Positions 8,230 through 15,227 are shown, numbered from the stretch's first letter. The stretch is DNA of 64,000 bases from Rhodobacter sp. (GCA_020637515.1 JACKKG010000001.1:1952501-2016500), one strand, 5' to 3'. Notes: generated from the letters alone by a model not told the origin. Numbers and translations are program-made.

Positions 8230-10014
8230 TCAGTGTTCGCGGTCCATCACCCATTGCGGCGAGGCGATGGTGACGCCCAGCGTCGCCATGCCGCCGGTGC
8301 CGCTGTAGCTGCCGGCAAAGACCGCATAGGCCCCGGGCATCGGCGCGGGGATCATCACGCCGGGGTTCAGCTGCTCGAAATCGTCGTTGCAATAGAGATG
8401 CCCGTCAGGCCCCGCGACGACCAGCGTGCCGTCGCCGTCCGAGACCATGTAGATCATCAGTTGCGGCAGACCCTCGGCGGCGTCGATGACGACATCGGGC
8501 TGGCCGGGGGTGATGAAGCCCGCGCAGCCGTCACCCATGCCGAACGCCTCGGTCTGGCTGGGCTGGATGTCGAAGATCAGGCGCGGGTCGAACCGCGTCC
8601 CGGGGCCGTAGTCGATTCGCGCCACAGCCGGCTCGGCGGTGGTGTTCAGCGACGCGGGCGCCATGAACCCGCCCCCCGGCGTGGTCGATTGCCAGTTGGG
8701 CGACCCGATCGAGGCATAGAGATTGTAAAGCCCGCTTGCTCCCTGGTTGTAGGCGCCGACAAAGACCAGATAGTCGCCGCCCTGCGCGTTGGTGAAGCCG
8801 ACGGCGGGGTTCAGTTCCGACGCGTCGTCGTTGCAGCTCCAGCTGCCGTCGGGGGCACGCACCGCCAACACCAGATCGTCCTGCGACCGGGCATAGATCG
8901 ACAGCGTCGGCTGGGGTCCGTCCATATGCATCACCAGGTCGGGGGCCGACAGATCGGTGAAACCGGGGCAGAAGCCGCCGACGGGCAGGGCCTCCATCGG
9001 GTCGTTGGCGCTGACCGGGGCGGTGGCCAGCAACTGGCCCTGGCCGGCGGCACCCGGGTCGAACGCCACGCGGCCCGCGCGCGGCTCGGCCTCGAGGTTC
9101 AGGATCGCGTTGGTGAAGGCCGGCGCGCCCTGCGAGGTGAACAGGTCATAGCGTCCGTCGCCACCCTGGGAATAGCCGCCGACAAAGATCTGGTAATCGC
9201 CCGCCGGCGCGGCGTCCAGGGTCACGCCGGGGTTCAGCTGATAGGCATCGTCGTTGCACGTCACGCGGCCCGAGGGGTCCACGACCGCCAGCGTCAGATC
9301 GCGGTCGGACAGCGCGAAGATGCTGAACCGGTCGCTGGCCTGGTCCAGGGTCAGGACCGCGTCGGCGGCGTCAAAACGCCCGAACCCCGCGCAATACTCG
9401 GTGCTCAGGGGCCGCATTTCGCTTTCTGCGAACAGCGTGCCGCCGCTGACCAGGGTCTGGCGTCCGGTCTCGGCGCTGGCGGCAAAGACGAAGCGGCCCG
9501 CGCGCGGCTCGCCCAAACGGGCGATGTCCAGCCCGAACAGCTCGATCGGGGACACGGGCCGATCCGAGGCGAAGAGCCGCGCATCGACCTGTGCGCCCTC
9601 GTCCGCGCCCAGCCAGACCGTATAGCGCCCGGCGCCGGCGTTGCTGAGCGCGCTGGCGGCAAAGCCCTGGTCATCGGCCAGAGCGCAGCGATACAGCCCG
9701 TCCGGGGTGCCCAGCACCATGCTGCGCAGACCGTCTCCGGCGGCGGTGAAGTTCAGCTGTGCCATGGCGGCGGTCAGCTCGAATGGCACGCCGTCGCCTT
9801 CGGCCATGATCGACCCCTGGCAGCCGCGCACATAGCTGGACGCGGGTTCGCTGACCGGGCCCTGCACATGGGCACCGACGCGAACGGGGGTGTATTCGTC
9901 AGCCGCCGGGCCGACCTCGATCGCGAATCCGGCCTGCTGGGCCAGGGCGCCGACCGGCAGCATCAGGGCCGCCACGGCGGTGGTCATGGTCAAATGGCTT
10001 CGCGCAAAACGCAT
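8230..10014 (-). CDS. Large exported protein with tandem PPC-like beta repeats
   Basis: A 594-aa exported protein with an N-terminal signal peptide (hydrophobic stretch ending in VGALAQQA). The mature part is a series of about four to five related units of roughly 110-130 residues. Each contains a D-x-V/L...L-x-I/M-Y/F-x-x-S-D-x-D-L/T-V-x-A-P-D/S-G core, then CNDD, (Q/E)LNPxV and a G-x-Y-x-V/I-F-V/A-G-x-Y ending, e.g. the last unit with YCNDDFEQLNPGVM and GAYAVFAGSY. This layout resembles the bacterial pre-peptidase C-terminal (PPC) beta-sandwich that accompanies secreted proteases. The CNDD cysteine pairs may be disulphide bonded and the DD may bind calcium; both are inference. ATG at 10014 starts MRFARSHL; earlier in-frame codons lack a signal-peptide-compatible start. 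It precedes the trypsin-like protease gene, hinting at a functional pair. Confidence 0.72.
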   Translation of the reverse strand: MRFARSHLTMTTAVAALMLPVGALAQQAGFAIEVGPAADEYTPVRVGAHVQGPVSEPASSYVRGCQGSIMAEGDGVPFELTAAMAQLNFTAAGDGLRSMVLGTPDGLYRCALADDQGFAASALSNAGAGRYTVWLGADEGAQVDARLFASDRPVSPIELFGLDIARLGEPRAGRFVFAASAETGRQTLVSGGTLFAESEMRPLSTEYCAGFGRFDAADAVLTLDQASDRFSIFALSDRDLTLAVVDPSGRVTCNDDAYQLNPGVTLDAAPAGDYQIFVGGYSQGGDGRYDLFTSQGAPAFTNAILNLEAEPRAGRVAFDPGAAGQGQLLATAPVSANDPMEALPVGGFCPGFTDLSAPDLVMHMDGPQPTLSIYARSQDDLVLAVRAPDGSWSCNDDASELNPAVGFTNAQGGDYLVFVGAYNQGASGLYNLYASIGSPNWQSTTPGGGFMAPASLNTTAEPAVARIDYGPGTRFDPRLIFDIQPSQTEAFGMGDGCAGFITPGQPDVVIDAAEGLPQLMIYMVSDGDGTLVVAGPDGHLYCNDDFEQLNPGVMIPAPMPGAYAVFAGSYSGTGGMATLGVTIASPQWVMDREH

Positions 10015-10232
10015 GTCTTCAATCCTCTTGGCAGCGGGCAAGTGCCAGCGGCAAAGACCTTGCATCCTGTGGCGGGCGGGCGTCAATCACCTTGCAGGAA
10101 CCTCACGGCAAGGTGCGCGCCCGGTGAACGGGCCGTTGCCGCGCGGGCTGCGCGCCGAACGGGGGATGGAAGCGACCGCGGCGGTGTTGTAAGGACGGTC
10201 AGACATCACACGACCCCCAAGGACTGTCGGAC

Positions 10233-11963
10233 ATGGCGCGCATTCTCATCACCTCGGCCCTTCCGTATATCAACGGGATCAAGCATCTGGGCAATCTGGT
10301 CGGCAGCCAGTTGCCGGCCGATCTCTATGCCCGGTTCATGCGCGCGCGCGGGCACGAGGTGATGTTCCTGTGCGCCACCGACGAACACGGCACCCCGGCC
10401 GAACTGGCCGCGGCAAAGGCGCGCAAGCCGGTGGCCGACTACTGCGCCGAGATGCACGAGGTCCAGGCCGAACTGGCCCGCGGCTTCCGGCTGTCCTTCG
10501 ATCATTTCGGCCGTTCGTCCAGCCCGGAGAACCACCGGCTGACCCAGCATCTGGCCGGCCGGCTCAAGGCCGCGGGTCTGATCTCGGAGGTCAGCGAGAA
10601 GCAAGTCTATTCCAACGCAGACGGCCGCTTTCTGCCCGACCGCTATATCGAGGGGACCTGTCCCAACTGCGGCTACGATCGCGCGCGCGGTGACCAGTGC
10701 GAGAACTGCACCAAGCAGCTCGATCCGACCGACCTGATCGACCCGCGCTCGGCGATCTCGGGCTCGACCGATCTCGAGGTGCGCGAGACCAAGCACCTGT
10801 TCCTGCGCCAGAAGGCCATGCGCGACCAGTTGCGCGCCTGGATCCAGTCGAAAACCGACTGGCCGGTGCTGACCACCTCGATCGCGCTGAAATGGCTCGA
10901 TGACGGCGACGGGTTGCAGGACCGGGGTATTACCCGCGATCTGGATTGGGGCATCGCGGTGAAAGACGGCGGGCGCGACTGGCCGGGGATGGAAGGCAAG
11001 GTCTTCTACGTCTGGTTCGACGCGCCGATCGAATACATCAGCGCGACGGCCGAATGGGCGCACGCCCGGGGACTGGGCGACGAGGCCTGGGAACGCTGGT
11101 GGCGCGAGGACAAGGGCGCCGCGGATGTCCGCTATGTCGAGTTCATGGGCAAGGACAACGTGCCGTTCCACACGCTCAGCTTTCCCGCGACGCTGATGGG
11201 GGCGAATTTCGACGGGTCCGAACCGTGGAAACTGGTCGATTACATCAAGTCGTTCAACTATCTGAACTACGACGGCGGGCAGTTCTCGACCTCGCAGGGG
11301 CGGGGCGTGTTCATGGATCAGGCGCTGTCGATCCTGCCCGCCGACTATTGGCGGTGGTGGTTGCTCAGCCACGCGCCGGAATCGTCGGACAGCGAATTCA
11401 CCTGGGAGAATTTCCAGGCCTCGGTCAACAAGGACCTGGCCGATGTGCTGGGCAACCTGGTGTCGCGGGTGACGAAGTTCTGCCGCTCGAAATTTGGCGA
11501 AGTGGTGCCCGAGGGCGGCGCCCCCGGCCCGCGCGAGGACAAGCTGATCGCCGATCTGTCCGAGAAGCTGCGCAGCTACGAACACCTCATGCAGGCGATG
11601 GAGGTCCGCAAGTCGGCCGCCGAACTGCGCGCCCTGTGGGTGCTGGGCAACGAATACCTGCAAGAGGCCGCGCCCTGGTCCACCTTCAAGACCGACCCAG
11701 ACACCGCCGCCGCCCAGGTGCGCCTGGCGCTGAACCTGATCCGCCTCTATGCCGTGGTCTCGCAACCGTTCATTCCCGATGCGGCGCAGGCGATGATGGC
11801 GGCGATGGGGTCCGACGACTGGTCCTGGCCCGATGATGTGGCGCAGGGGCTGGGCACGCTGCAAGCGGGTCACGGCTTTGCCACGCCCGAGGTCCTGTTC
11901 GCCAAGATCACCGACGAGCAGCGCGAGGACTGGCAGACCCGCTTTGCCGGCGTGCGGACCTGA
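10233..11963 (+). CDS. metG: Methionyl-tRNA synthetase
   Basis: Charges tRNA-Met with methionine. The 576-aa class I synthetase has HLGN at residues 18-21 (HIGH motif) and a zinc knuckle C143-x2-C146...C156-x2-C159. The usual KMSKS loop appears as FSTSQ at 351-355, followed by GRGVF, as in the branch of MetRS lacking the canonical lysine. The anticodon-binding helical domain follows, without a C-terminal tRBD dimerisation domain. The start ATG at 10233 has AAGGA about 10 nt upstream. It is divergent from the PPC-repeat gene and probably transcribed alone. Confidence 0.95.
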   Translation: MARILITSALPYINGIKHLGNLVGSQLPADLYARFMRARGHEVMFLCATDEHGTPAELAAAKARKPVADYCAEMHEVQAELARGFRLSFDHFGRSSSPENHRLTQHLAGRLKAAGLISEVSEKQVYSNADGRFLPDRYIEGTCPNCGYDRARGDQCENCTKQLDPTDLIDPRSAISGSTDLEVRETKHLFLRQKAMRDQLRAWIQSKTDWPVLTTSIALKWLDDGDGLQDRGITRDLDWGIAVKDGGRDWPGMEGKVFYVWFDAPIEYISATAEWAHARGLGDEAWERWWREDKGAADVRYVEFMGKDNVPFHTLSFPATLMGANFDGSEPWKLVDYIKSFNYLNYDGGQFSTSQGRGVFMDQALSILPADYWRWWLLSHAPESSDSEFTWENFQASVNKDLADVLGNLVSRVTKFCRSKFGEVVPEGGAPGPREDKLIADLSEKLRSYEHLMQAMEVRKSAAELRALWVLGNEYLQEAAPWSTFKTDPDTAAAQVRLALNLIRLYAVVSQPFIPDAAQAMMAAMGSDDWSWPDDVAQGLGTLQAGHGFATPEVLFAKITDEQREDWQTRFAGVRT

Positions 11964-12007
11964 CGCGCCCTGGCGGTTGACCCGAATCACCCGATGACCG
12001 ACCCTTG

Positions 12008-12031
12008 CCCCGCCCGCTGATTTTGGCGGGG
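12008..12031 (+). terminator. Possible terminator hairpin after metG
   Basis: A 7-bp stem, CCCCGCC (12008-12014) with GGCGGGG (12025-12031), has a 10-nt loop containing TTTT and is followed by TATTC instead of a clean T-run. It lies between metG and the next gene. Confidence 0.4.
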
Positions 12032-12050
12032 TATTCAAAGGTCGCTATTC

Positions 12051-12998
12051 ATGCCGCATGTCTTCCCCCTGGGCGCCCTGGCCCTGGTTGCCATCCTGTC
12101 GCCCGCCGCCTCGCTCGCGCAGGTCCCCCTGTCGGCCCTCAGCCTGCAAGCGTTCAGCTATGAATCCGCCGTCAACTGGCAGGAGCGCAACTATCGCCCC
12201 GCCGGCCTGCCCGAGATCATCCGCATCCCCGGCCACGTTCTGGTCGACGTGCGCGCCGTGTTCGACGGCCCGTGGTCCGACTCGGTCGAGCGCGTCAACG
12301 TCAACGCGCGCGACATCCATCTGGTGCTGCCCGACGGCACCGAGTTGTCGCCCATCGGCGGGTATCAGAACTGGGGCCAGGTCCAATTGTTGACGCGCAG
12401 CCTGAACGGGCGCCGGCCCCGAAACTATCCCACCGAGGACGCGGACATGGCCTGGAACGGCCTTTTCCGCGTGCCGAAAGGGGTCGATACGGCGCGGCTG
12501 GTGATCGGCGGCGACGCCGCGAGCTTCAGCGCCGACGTGGCGATCCCGGGCCCCACGGCCGCGCCCGACGCCGCCAGCTTTGCCCGTTTCCGGCCCACGG
12601 GGGTGCGCCGGTTCCGCACCATCGGCTTGCAGGACGGGCGCGGCAACGAGGCGGTCACCTCGACCATCACGGCGCCGCCCGGGATGGTGCTCGCCGAGAT
12701 CGAGATCGAGGTTACCGGCGTCGCCGGGAACCAGGATGACGGCAGCGACCGTTTCACCTGGCACACGCACAACTACCGGCTGGTGGATGGCGCGGGGCAG
12801 TCGATGGGGTTGGTGGGCGAACGGTTCATGCAACGGCTGCTGGACAGCCAGTACAACGGCGTCGATGTTGGGGCTTCGGCCGAACGCACCGTGGTCTGGC
12901 TGGTGCCCGAGGGGCTGGACGAGGCGCGCCTGTTGTTCGGCGAGACCGAGGTCGCGCGGGTGACGCTGGGTGGCGCGCCGATCACCGAGACGGATTGA
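12051..12998 (+). CDS. Exported protein of unknown function with duplicated beta domain
   Basis: A 315-aa protein not recognised as a named family. Residues 1-23 form a signal peptide (VAILSPAASLAQ). The mature part looks like two related halves, about 30-158 and 180-312. Both contain a W- or T-containing sheet, a segment ending in the form V-x-V-x-A-R-D-I/...NYRLVDG, and a final strand with P-K/E-G-x-D-x-A-R-L-V/L-x-x-G (VPKGVDTARLVIGG and VPEGLDEARLLFGE). That shared ending is good evidence for internal duplication. It resembles small Ig-like domains of exported lipoproteins (DUF4352-like), but I cannot confirm this. The start ATG at 12051 lies 20 nt after the possible metG terminator. An imperfect FNR-like sequence TTGACCCGAATCAC lies at 11977-11990. 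Transcription ends at the terminator at 13129-13148. Confidence 0.7.
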   Translation: MPHVFPLGALALVAILSPAASLAQVPLSALSLQAFSYESAVNWQERNYRPAGLPEIIRIPGHVLVDVRAVFDGPWSDSVERVNVNARDIHLVLPDGTELSPIGGYQNWGQVQLLTRSLNGRRPRNYPTEDADMAWNGLFRVPKGVDTARLVIGGDAASFSADVAIPGPTAAPDAASFARFRPTGVRRFRTIGLQDGRGNEAVTSTITAPPGMVLAEIEIEVTGVAGNQDDGSDRFTWHTHNYRLVDGAGQSMGLVGERFMQRLLDSQYNGVDVGASAERTVVWLVPEGLDEARLLFGETEVARVTLGGAPITETD

Positions 12999-13031
12999 CG
13001 CCGGGGTTGGGGGACGCCGGGACTGGTTGAC

Positions 13032-13125
13032 GGGGGGGGGGGGGGCCCCCCCCCCCCCCCCACCCCCGCTTCAAGGGGGGCACGCCCCCCTTGAAAATCC
13101 CCGTGCGTATTGCCGACAAGATGAA
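13032..13125 (+). repeat. GC-rich intergenic repeat, copy 2, with G14C16 palindrome
   Basis: Second copy of the dispersed element. It starts with a run of 14 G (13032-13045) directly followed by 16 C (13046-13061), continues with CCCCCGCTTCAAGGGGGG and CCCCCCTTGAAAATCCCC arms that form a hairpin, and ends with the shared tail GTGCGTATT plus CGACAAGATGA. It sits 33 bp after the stop of the exported protein gene. The homopolymer palindrome is a likely place for sequencing or assembly length errors. Confidence 0.78.
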
Positions 13126-13128
13126 GGG

Positions 13129-13148
13129 GCGCCGGAGGGCGCTTTTTT
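13129..13148 (+). terminator. Intrinsic terminator (plus strand)
   Basis: Stem GCGCC (13129-13133) with GGCGC (13138-13142), loop GGAG, followed by six T (13143-13148). It follows repeat copy 2 and ends transcription coming from metG or the exported-protein gene. It faces the end of the oppositely transcribed CcsR array. Confidence 0.75.
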
Positions 13149-13164
13149 CCGGTCCGCAAAATGG

Positions 13165-13238
13165 AAAAGCGCGACTGCCCAGGGAGGAGGGGCAGCCGCG
13201 CCATGGGCGGGGTTCGGGGAGGAGATCGAACCCGCGCT
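13165..13238 (-). ncRNA. CcsR-type sRNA unit 4 (distal; last hairpin acts as terminator)
   Basis: Two hairpins on the minus strand. The first has stem CGAACCC/GGGTTCG (13210-13216 with 13227-13233), and its loop carries CTCCTCCC, one base short of the consensus. The second is an 11-bp stem (13190-13200 with 13170-13180) whose loop with flanking stem bases reads CCTCCTCCC. That hairpin is followed on the minus strand by CTTTTCCATTTT, so it doubles as the intrinsic terminator of the ccaF1-CcsR transcript. The U-rich tract is at 13159-13168. The unit boundaries are my estimate from the hairpin pairs; real ends depend on RNase processing. Confidence 0.7.
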
Positions 13239-13247
13239 GTCTTTGGG

Positions 13248-13312
13248 GCGCGACGACCGGGGAGGAGGTCGATCGCCGCGCCACTGACGGACACCGGGGG
13301 AGGATCCGGTTT
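13248..13312 (-). ncRNA. CcsR-type sRNA unit 3 (most degenerate)
   Basis: Two minus-strand hairpins. One has stem ACCGG/CCGGT (13293-13297 with 13306-13310), and its loop reads ATCCTCCCC, keeping only CCTCCC. The other has stem GCGA-CGACC/GGTCG-TCGC (13250-13258 with 13267-13276, one bulge), and its loop plus adjacent stem base gives CCTCCTCCC. This pair diverges most from the other units, so its status as a functional sRNA is less certain. A GC-rich hairpin GGGGCC/GGCCCC at 13324-13337 separates it from unit 2. Confidence 0.6.
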
Positions 13313-13344
13313 CCGCGTTCGGTGGGGCCTGGGCCCCGGAATTC

Positions 13345-13420
13345 GGGGCGCGGTTGCCCAGGGAGGAGGAGGGGCAACCGCGCCGGAGTGCTATTCGGCC
13401 CAGGGAGGAGGAGGGGCCTC
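13345..13420 (-). ncRNA. CcsR-type sRNA unit 2
   Basis: Two minus-strand hairpins with identical 12-nt loops CTCCTCCTCCCT, each containing CCTCCTCCC. The first has stem GGCCC/GGGCC (13397-13401 with 13414-13418). The second has a perfect 13-bp stem (13347-13359 with 13372-13384). Paired hairpins exposing CCUCCUCCC are the hallmark of CcsR/cuckoo RNAs, in which the loop mimics the anti-Shine-Dalgarno sequence. Boundaries are estimated. Confidence 0.75.
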
Positions 13421-13427
13421 AGCAACA

Positions 13428-13508
13428 GGTCGGAACCGTTCGCAGGGAGGAGGAGCGTCGGGTTCCTTGCACGATCGGCCCAGGGAGGAGGAGGGGCCGT
13501 CGTTCGGT
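13428..13508 (-). ncRNA. CcsR-type sRNA unit 1 (proximal to ccaF1)
   Basis: Two minus-strand hairpins directly downstream of the DUF1127 gene. The first has stem ACGA-CGGCCC/GGGCCG-TCGT (13471-13481 with 13494-13503, one bulge) and loop CTCCTCCTCCCT. The second has stem GGAACC/GGTTCC plus CGC/GCG (13432-13443 with 13455-13466) and loop TCCTCCTCCCT. Both loops contain CCTCCTCCC. In Rhodobacter sphaeroides the homologous CcsR1-4 RNAs are processed from a transcript shared with the small DUF1127 gene ccaF1, induced by stress through RpoHI/RpoHII. The same gene order is seen here. Confidence 0.78.
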
Positions 13509-13532
13509 GTCGGGCCTTTGGGGCCCGGAAAG

Positions 13533-13754
13533 TCAGGCGTCGCGGCCGTAGGCGGCTTCGTAGGCGAGCCGCGAGATCATCGAGCGGCTGATGCCCAGAT
13601 CCGCCAGCTCGCGGCTGGTCAGCATGTTCAGTTCGTTGTAGGTGCGGACATAGACCCGCGAGCGGGCCCAGGCGGCGCGCAGCGACGCGATGGCATCGGC
13701 CAGAGGGGCGAAAACGCCGGAAGCGCGCGAGTGAGAGGCGGAAACATAAGCCAT
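13533..13754 (-). CDS. ccaF1: Small DUF1127 (YjiS-like) protein, CcaF1-like RNA-binding protein
   Basis: A 73-aa basic protein. The C-terminal half holds the DUF1127 core: a Tyr-Asn-Glu-Leu segment, then L-x-x-(L/R)-(E/D)-L-x-D-L-G-I-x-R-x-x-I (LTSRELADLGISRSMIS). The N-terminal half is a Ser/Ala-rich segment with a predicted helix. In R. sphaeroides the 71-aa homologue CcaF1 binds RNA and affects maturation of the co-transcribed CcsR sRNAs and RNA turnover. Here eight CCUCCUCCC-loop hairpins begin about 30 nt after its stop, the same arrangement. ATG at 13754 gives a length close to CcaF1; an upstream in-frame extension lacks DUF1127-like sequence. It probably acts in the cytoplasm as an RNA chaperone-like factor. 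The symbol is transferred from gene order plus family, not from alignment. Confidence 0.8.
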   Translation of the reverse strand: MAYVSASHSRASGVFAPLADAIASLRAAWARSRVYVRTYNELNMLTSRELADLGISRSMISRLAYEAAYGRDA

Positions 13755-13790
13755 GGTCGTCGGTCTTTCTTGCAGTTCTGGGGTGGCGGC

Positions 13791-13818
13791 GGCGGGGCCG
13801 TTCCCTGTTGCCAGCAAG
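13791..13818 (-). promoter_or_regulatory. Weak RpoH-like promoter candidate for ccaF1-CcsR
   Basis: On the minus strand CTTGCTG (13812-13818) and CCCCGCC (13791-13797) are separated by 14 nt, the spacing of heat-shock sigma promoters (CTTGAAA and CCCCATNT in E. coli). The -10 match is poor. I offer it only because the R. sphaeroides counterpart is RpoHI/RpoHII dependent. Confidence 0.22.
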
Positions 13819-13957
13819 ATGCCCACTATGCTGCGTATGCACAATCCCTTGCGAAAGCATTGCTGCTATGCAGCGATTACATGGCGACGCTGCGTAAACT
13901 TGGGATGCCTTTCAATGGCTTCGGCGGAAAATTGACCAAATGGCCCATTGCTGCGCT

Positions 13958-13970
13958 TGCACAGTGTGCA
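13958..13970. promoter_or_regulatory. Palindromic site in the ccaF1-mrp divergent region
   Basis: TGCACAGTGTGCA is an inverted repeat with 6-nt arms and a 1-nt centre. It lies in the 313-bp gap between the divergent ccaF1 and mrp starts (13755-14067). Related half-sites occur at 13829 (ATGCTGCGTATGCACA) and 13862 (GCTGCTATGCAGC). They could bind a dimeric regulator of either gene. No known box is recognised. The rest of the gap holds nothing else that I can call. Confidence 0.35.
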
Positions 13971-14067
13971 TCTCTTGCCTGCGACACGTTCGAGAAGGGT
14001 CTTGTCTTGGACCCGTTGCGGCGCAGGTTATGGCGCAACCGAACCGAATCGTCAGGAGGATGACACG

Positions 14068-15168
14068 ATGACCGCCAGCCCCACCCCCTCGCGCGAGGCG
14101 ATTCTCGCCGCGCTCGGCCGTGTTGCCGTCCCCGGCGGCGGCGATCTGGTCAGCCGCGACCTGGTCCGCGCGCTGGTGGTGGATCATGGCGCCGTCCGGT
14201 TCGTGATCGAGGCGGAAAGTCCCGAGGCCGCGCGGGCACTGGAGCCCGCGCGCATCGCGGCCGAGCGCGCCGTGGCGGGATTGCCCGGGGTCGAGAAGGT
14301 CGCGGTGGCGATGACGGCGCACGGTCCGGCCCCCAGGCAGGCAGCCGGCGGACCGGCGGGGCGAGACGAGCCGCCAGCGCTGACGATCGGCCGGCATCCG
14401 ACCCCGGGGCCGTCCGACGTTCCGGGCGTGAAGCGCATCATCGCGGTGGGCTCGGGCAAGGGCGGGGTCGGCAAATCCACCGTCTCGGTCAATCTGGCGG
14501 TGGCCCTCGCGCGCGAGGGGTGGAAGGTCGGTCTGGTGGATGCCGACATCTACGGCCCCAGCCTGCCGCGGATGCTGGGGGTCAGCAAGCGTCCGGCCTC
14601 GCCCGATGGCAAGACGATCATCCCGCCGGTCGCGCACGGGGTGCGCATGATCTCGATCGGGCTGATGCTGCCCGAAGAGCAGGCACTGATCTGGCGCGGG
14701 CCGATGCTGATGGGCGCGTTGCAGCAACTCATGACGCAGGTCGCCTGGGGCGATCTGGATGCGTTGGTCGTGGACATGCCGCCGGGCACGGGGGATGTGC
14801 AGATGACGCTGTGCCAGAAATTCGCGGTCACGGGCGCGATCGTCGTGTCAACCCCACAGGACGTGGCGCTGCTGGATGCGCGTCGCGCGCTGAATGCGTT
14901 TCAGACCCTCAAGACGCCGGTTCTGGGCCTGGTCGAGAATATGTCCACCTTCATCTGCCCCAAGTGCGGGCACGAGGAGCACATCTTCGGGGATGGCGGC
15001 GTCCAGCGCGAGGCGCAGAAGTTGGGCCTGCCTTTCCTGGGCGCGCTGCCCCTGGCGATCGAGGTGCGGCTGGCGGGCGACGGCGGTTTGCCGGTCGCGG
15101 CGACCGACAGCCCCGTGGCGGCCGCCTATCGCACCATGGCGCGCGGATTGATGGCGCAACTGGCCTGA
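14068..15168 (+). CDS. mrp: Mrp/ApbC family iron-sulfur cluster carrier ATPase
   Basis: P-loop ATPase that carries and transfers 4Fe-4S clusters to apoproteins. The 366-aa protein has an N-terminal MIP18/DUF59-like domain (about 5-85), a Pro/Ala-rich linker and the NTPase domain. The deviant Walker A GSGKGGVGKST spans 128-138 with both lysines K131 and K136, and the cluster-binding pair is C297-P-K-C300. Start ATG 14068 has AGGAGGA (14054-14060) 7 nt upstream, a near-perfect ribosome site. It is divergent from the ccaF1/CcsR operon and followed by a long non-coding stretch leading to mraZ. Confidence 0.93.
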   Translation: MTASPTPSREAILAALGRVAVPGGGDLVSRDLVRALVVDHGAVRFVIEAESPEAARALEPARIAAERAVAGLPGVEKVAVAMTAHGPAPRQAAGGPAGRDEPPALTIGRHPTPGPSDVPGVKRIIAVGSGKGGVGKSTVSVNLAVALAREGWKVGLVDADIYGPSLPRMLGVSKRPASPDGKTIIPPVAHGVRMISIGLMLPEEQALIWRGPMLMGALQQLMTQVAWGDLDALVVDMPPGTGDVQMTLCQKFAVTGAIVVSTPQDVALLDARRALNAFQTLKTPVLGLVENMSTFICPKCGHEEHIFGDGGVQREAQKLGLPFLGALPLAIEVRLAGDGGLPVAATDSPVAAAYRTMARGLMAQLA

Positions 15169-15196
15169 CAGCGCCCGCGCCCTTGTGGCCGCACGC

Positions 15197-15227
15197 GCGC
15201 CCCGCACGCCAGCCGGCTGCGGGGCGC
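15197..15227 (+). terminator. Stable hairpin after mrp
   Basis: A 10-bp perfect stem, GCGCCCCGCA (15197-15206) with TGCGGGGCGC (15218-15227), has an 11-nt loop, 28 bp after the mrp stop. No T-run follows, so it may protect the mRNA end or assist Rho-dependent termination. Confidence 0.5.

Noticed and set aside
6847..10362. A 1171-codon plus-strand open frame over the protease and repeat-protein genes
   Set aside because: It lies antisense to two proteins with signal peptides and catalytic motifs and shows the composition of a shadow frame.
11977..11990. A genuine FNR box TTGACCCGAATCAC
   Set aside because: The final base does not match the consensus, and its position 60 bp before an unknown gene lacks support, unlike the exact box at 23811.
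13171..13504. A CRISPR array reading of the repeated GGGAGGAGG units
   Set aside because: The repeats are only 9-12 nt, spacing is irregular, the flanks are self-complementary and no cas genes are present.
13161..14063. A 300-codon plus-strand open frame across the hairpin array
   Set aside because: It is Gly/Arg-rich from the GGAGGAGG loops and antisense to ccaF1; the hairpins explain the region better than a protein.
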